From NCBI GenBank assembly GCA_051881715.1, contig JBJEQK010000040.1, positions 1 through 16,403 on the forward strand: 16,403 bases of DNA. The letters run 5' to 3'. The position numbers and the translations under genes are program-made. Position 1 is the first letter of the stretch, and each line of letters opens with the position of its first letter. Shown here one piece after another: positions 13,935 through 16,403 of this stretch. Origin of the DNA: UBA1425 sp051881715. Its GTDB lineage: Bacteria > Bacillota > Clostridia > Oscillospirales > Acutalibacteraceae. The notes below the pieces were generated by a model. The model had not been told where the DNA came from. It saw only the letters and a list, made by a program, of their open reading frames with translations, and did no database searches.

Positions 13935-14622
13935 ATTGATCGGCGTCATCGGCGCCATGAAGCCCGAGATCGACGCACTGAAAGCGAAGCTTTGCGACAC
14001 GACCGTGACCGTCCTCAGCGGCGTGGAATTTGTCCGCGGCACATTGGACGGCGTGGAAGTGGTCGCCGCCGTGTGCGGCATCGGCAAGGTGTTTGCCGCA
14101 CTGTGTGCGCAGACGATGATTCTGTCCTTTCACCCCGATTTGGTCGTCAACATCGGCGTGGCAGGCTCGACTTCTCCCGACCTCAACATCGGCGACATCG
14201 CCGTGGCACAAAGCGTTGTCCAGCACGACATGGACACCTCCCCCTTGGGCGACCCTGTGGGGCTGATTTCCGGCATCAACGTCATTCACTTCCCCTGCGC
14301 CGCTCCATATGTGACGCTGTTTGAGGAAGCCTGCACCGACCTCGGTCTGCACAGCCAGACGGGCGTCATCGCCTCCGGTGACTGCTTCGTCCACAGCTCG
14401 GAGAAAAAGAACTGGCTGCGCGGCACCTTCCACGCCATTGCCTGCGAAATGGAGGGCGGCGCCATCGGTCACGTCTGCTATGTCAACGGCACGGATTTCT
14501 GTGTCATTCGTGCCATGTCCGATAACGGCGACGAGACCTCCGACAGGGACTACAAGGACTCCCTTCAAAGAGCTTCCGACGCCGCTTTGGATGTGATGTA
14601 CGCATTCCTGCGCAAAATCTGA
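13918..14622 (+). CDS. mtnN: 5'-methylthioadenosine/S-adenosylhomocysteine nucleosidase
   Basis: The 234-aa enzyme (Pfs/MtnN) removes adenine from S-adenosylhomocysteine and methylthioadenosine, making the substrate for LuxS. Visible residues are IGVIGAMKPEI with Glu17 in the general position of the family's first catalytic Glu, VVNIGVAGS (76-84), DIAVAQSVVQHDMD (93-106), CEMEGGAIGHVC with Glu177-Met178-Glu179, and AMSDNGDE with catalytic Asp202. The start is TTG at 13918-13920, inside the luxS end. It is favoured because GGGAGGA lies eight bases before it and no ATG is suitable. A second TTG at 13936 lacks this spacing. The enzyme and LuxS act in series, matching their overlap. Confidence 0.95.
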   Translation: MPTNNKLIGVIGAMKPEIDALKAKLCDTTVTVLSGVEFVRGTLDGVEVVAAVCGIGKVFAALCAQTMILSFHPDLVVNIGVAGSTSPDLNIGDIAVAQSVVQHDMDTSPLGDPVGLISGINVIHFPCAAPYVTLFEEACTDLGLHSQTGVIASGDCFVHSSEKKNWLRGTFHAIACEMEGGAIGHVCYVNGTDFCVIRAMSDNGDETSDRDYKDSLQRASDAALDVMYAFLRKI

Positions 14623-14638
14623 AAGGATGTGTCTATAT

Positions 14639-15871
14639 ATGAAACAGGAAAAAAACTTTAAACCCGTACTGCGCTTTATGGTCGTCAGCGACATCCATAT
14701 CCACGAAGAGGAAGATGTGGAGCGCGTGCGCTTTGCCAAGGCGATCCGGGACGCCTACGCTCTCGCCGAATCGGACGAAGCGTATAACAAGCTGGATGCA
14801 CTGTATGTGGTCGGTGACTTTGCCAACTCCGGCAGTGAAATCCAGATGCGCGCCGCCAAGAAGATTATTGACGAAAACATCAAGCCCGGCACCCTTTGCC
14901 GTCTGACCATGGCAAGCCACGAGTTTCATGCTGCCCCCGAAAGAGGCGAGGAAGTTGCCCGTGCACGATTTGCCGAAATATTTCCCGGCTATCCGCTCGA
15001 TTCCCATGAGGTCATCAACGGTTTCCATTTTATCGCTGTCACCACCACCCGCGGCTGCAACTTTGACGAGCCGCAGTGCAGCTTCGCCCGGGACGAGCTG
15101 AAAAAAGCCGCCGCCGAGGACGGCAAAAAGCCCATTTTCTTCTTCCAGCATCCGCATCTGTCCGATACGGTCTACGGGTCCATCAACTGGGGCGAGGATC
15201 CGCTGATCCCCATTTTGATGAATTATCCTCAAATCATCGACTTCTCCGGTCACTCCCACGCACCCATCAATGACCCCCGTTCGATTCATCAAAAACACTT
15301 CACCTCTCTGGGCACCGGCTCACTGAGCTACTTTGAGCTGGATGAATTTGACAAGATCTACGGCACGATTCCCCCCAATAAAAAGCAGTGCGCCCAGATG
15401 CTGATCGTTGAAGCGGACGAAAACAACCGTGTGCGCATTTATCCCTATGATATTCTCAGCGGCACATTCTTCCCGATGGTGCATCGGATCGATACCCCGT
15501 CCGACCCGTCCACGTTCCTGTATACCGACGAGCGGTACAAGACGACCGCCGCCCCGTCTTTCGGTGCAGACGCCGCCGTCACCGTCGAAGCCACGGATAC
15601 CTCGGCAGTGATCTCTTTCCCCCAGGCCAAACCTGAAGCCGGCGCCGATTACGTCAATAGCTACACCGTGGTTCTGCGCTATGCGGACGGCATGATCGCC
15701 AAGCAGTTCTCCATCTGGTCGGAATATTACTTCGTTCCCATGCCCGAGACCCTTTCCCAAGAGATCACCGACCTGAACCCCGGCACCGAATACACGGTGG
15801 AAGTCTATCCCGAAGGTTTCTTCAAAAACCGTGGCAAACAGCCGCTCAAGGGTAGTTTCAAAACAAATTAA
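14639..15871 (+). CDS. Calcineurin-like metallophosphoesterase with C-terminal FN3-like region
   Basis: The 410-aa protein starts with a metallophosphoesterase domain (about 10-275): VVSDIHIH (D18, H20), YVVGDFANSG (D60), MASHEFH (H94), FFFQHPHLSD (H171) and FSGHSHAP (H205, H207). The usual GNHE motif is ASHE here, so the metal-bridging Asn is Ser93. Residues about 295-410 look like a fibronectin type III-type beta domain ending LNPGTEYTVEVYPEG. There is no signal peptide or membrane helix, so it is probably cytoplasmic; the substrate is unknown. The ATG at 14639-14641 is preferred because GAAAGGA lies at a workable distance; an ATG at 14627 overlaps that site. It follows the nucleosidase stop by 16 bases and is likely in the luxS operon. 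Confidence 0.85.
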   Translation: MKQEKNFKPVLRFMVVSDIHIHEEEDVERVRFAKAIRDAYALAESDEAYNKLDALYVVGDFANSGSEIQMRAAKKIIDENIKPGTLCRLTMASHEFHAAPERGEEVARARFAEIFPGYPLDSHEVINGFHFIAVTTTRGCNFDEPQCSFARDELKKAAAEDGKKPIFFFQHPHLSDTVYGSINWGEDPLIPILMNYPQIIDFSGHSHAPINDPRSIHQKHFTSLGTGSLSYFELDEFDKIYGTIPPNKKQCAQMLIVEADENNRVRIYPYDILSGTFFPMVHRIDTPSDPSTFLYTDERYKTTAAPSFGADAAVTVEATDTSAVISFPQAKPEAGADYVNSYTVVLRYADGMIAKQFSIWSEYYFVPMPETLSQEITDLNPGTEYTVEVYPEGFFKNRGKQPLKGSFKTN

Positions 15872-15905
15872 ACGTACAATTATAAAAAGTTACTGAAAGG
15901 CAGGT

Positions 15906-15981
15906 GGACAAAATGACAATGAATCTTCATTTCCGAAATCGGAGAGCCGTTTTGTCCGTTTGCAAATAAGCCTTACTTATT
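15906..15981 (+). promoter_or_regulatory. Leader RNA hairpins around the leader ORF
   Basis: GGACAAAA (15906-15913), just after the AGGTGG and including the A of the leader ATG, is perfectly complementary to TTTTGTCC (15950-15957) near the leader's end. AATAAG-CCTTA-CTTATT (15965-15981) forms a second hairpin over the leader stop codon. A ribosome on the leader would disrupt the first and could mask the second, a layout suited to attenuation control. Confidence 0.55.
15913..15969 (+). CDS. 18-aa leader peptide ORF upstream of methyltransferase gene
   Basis: ATG at 15913 opens an 18-codon frame, MTMNLHFRNRRAVLSVCK, ending in TAA at 15967-15969. AGGTGG lies five bases upstream (and GAAAGG further up), so it can be translated. 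It is followed by a hairpin that includes its stop codon, then an intrinsic terminator, then the methyltransferase start. Size and layout match leader peptides that sense ribosome progress, as in erm and similar resistance genes. I do not recognise the peptide itself, so the sensed condition is unknown. Confidence 0.6.
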   Translation: MTMNLHFRNRRAVLSVCK

Positions 15982-15990
15982 ACGGAATTA

Positions 15991-16026
15991 TGCACCTCTG
16001 ATTTTACGGTCAGAGACGCATTTTTT
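15991..16026 (+). terminator. Intrinsic terminator / attenuator before the methyltransferase gene
   Basis: TGC-ac-CTCTGA-loop-TCAGAG-ac-GCA followed by six T residues. The stem has a 6-bp and a 3-bp part split by a small internal loop. It lies between the leader peptide and the methyltransferase gene, so it is likely a conditional terminator; it would also end messages arriving from the luxS operon, which has no other visible terminator. A further TTTTTATA/TATAAAAA pair (16022-16029 with 16042-16049) can reach into the ribosome site of the next gene. Confidence 0.72.
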
Positions 16027-16059
16027 ATATGCAGAATTTTTTATAAAAAGGAGTTTGTT

Positions 16060-16403
16060 GTGAGCAACCAAAACATTTTTGACAACGAGATATTTTTTAA
16101 AGGCTACAAGGCTTTAAGAGATAATGAAATCAACTCTAACGATTTGCTTGAACAGCCTGCCATGACAAAGCTTTTGCCCGATTTAAACGGTAAATCCGTT
16201 CTTGACTTGGGTTGCGGCTATGGCCATAACTGTATTGATTTTGTCCATCGAGGTGCCAAGAAAGTTGTAGGCGTTGATATTTCCGAAAAGATGCTTTCGG
16301 TTGCAAAATCGGAATCGGCAAGACCCGAAATTGAGTATCTCAACATAAGCATGACGGATATTTCAAAGCTCGGTGAAAAATTCGACCTGATTTACAGCTC
16401 TCT
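16060..16403 (+). CDS. Class I SAM-dependent methyltransferase, 3' end beyond window
   Basis: The first 114 codons are visible and the gene runs off the right edge. The start is GTG at 16060-16062, six bases after AAGGAG. The protein begins MSNQNIFDNEIFFKGYKALR and has the class I methyltransferase SAM-binding motif VLDLGCGYGHN (47-57), followed by the acidic strand end VVGVDIS (69-75) and MTDISKLGEKFDLIYSS (98-114), where motif IV lies. The substrate (RNA, protein or small molecule) cannot be told. Base composition is clearly AT-richer than the luxS operon, and an attenuator-like leader precedes it, which suggests acquired DNA and possibly a resistance or stress function. That functional guess is inference only. 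Confidence 0.85.
   Translation, partial: MSNQNIFDNEIFFKGYKALRDNEINSNDLLEQPAMTKLLPDLNGKSVLDLGCGYGHNCIDFVHRGAKKVVGVDISEKMLSVAKSESARPEIEYLNISMTDISKLGEKFDLIYSS

Noticed and set aside
13726..14739. 337-codon minus-strand frame over luxS and mtnN
   Set aside because: Antisense shadow of conserved genes.
16136..16321. 61-codon minus-strand frame at the right edge
   Set aside because: Antisense to the methyltransferase gene, whose SAM-binding motif is clear.

Overview
The window looks like chromosomal DNA of a fairly GC-rich Clostridia/Firmicutes bacterium, most likely a gut Oscillospiraceae/Ruminococcaceae type. The reasons are a MecA adaptor, LuxS, the PdxS/PdxT vitamin B6 route, AGGAGG-type ribosome sites, TTG/GTG starts and Rnf-like subunits. 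The taxon is inference from gene content. No tRNA, rRNA, CRISPR array or insertion sequence was seen.

Left half (1-9169, all minus strand). Eleven genes follow each other with no gap over 15 bases and no visible terminator, so they look like one long transcription unit. In transcription order they are: rnfD-like, rnfE-like, rnfA-like, a 62-aa membrane protein, a GH13 neopullulanase/cyclomaltodextrinase, an LCP-like membrane protein, a transglutaminase-like lipoprotein, folE, a folP-folB fusion, folK, and a flavin reductase-family gene cut by the window edge. The fol genes supply four activities of tetrahydrofolate synthesis (FolE, FolB, FolK, FolP). The Rnf-like part is the most unusual item. 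Only the membrane subunits D, E and A are present, without RnfB, RnfC or RnfG. By alignment from memory, three of the four cysteines that hold the membrane iron-sulfur cluster are replaced, and the covalent-flavin motif of RnfD is degenerate.

Middle (9170-11897). A divergent intergenic region with a 7-bp inverted repeat separates the minus-strand operon from mecA. mecA and rpe converge and share a TTATAA that holds both stop codons. rpe has its own extended -10 promoter. Upstream of it lies a good terminator for a more AT-rich, minus-strand gene encoding a two-TM protein with three zinc ribbons. About 350 bases without a supported gene then lead to the pdxS promoter.

Right half (11898-15871, plus strand). 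pdxS and pdxT abut (TAA-ATG) and make pyridoxal 5'-phosphate; a terminator follows. A near-consensus promoter then drives luxS, an overlapping SAH/MTA nucleosidase gene (TTG start) and a metallophosphoesterase with a C-terminal FN3-like region. This is the S-adenosylhomocysteine detoxification/AI-2 route plus an attached phosphoesterase.

Right edge (15872-16403). The base composition turns AT-rich. An 18-codon leader ORF with several mutually positioned hairpins and an intrinsic terminator precedes a GTG-started class I SAM methyltransferase gene that runs off the window. This looks like a translation-coupled attenuator in front of a probably acquired gene.
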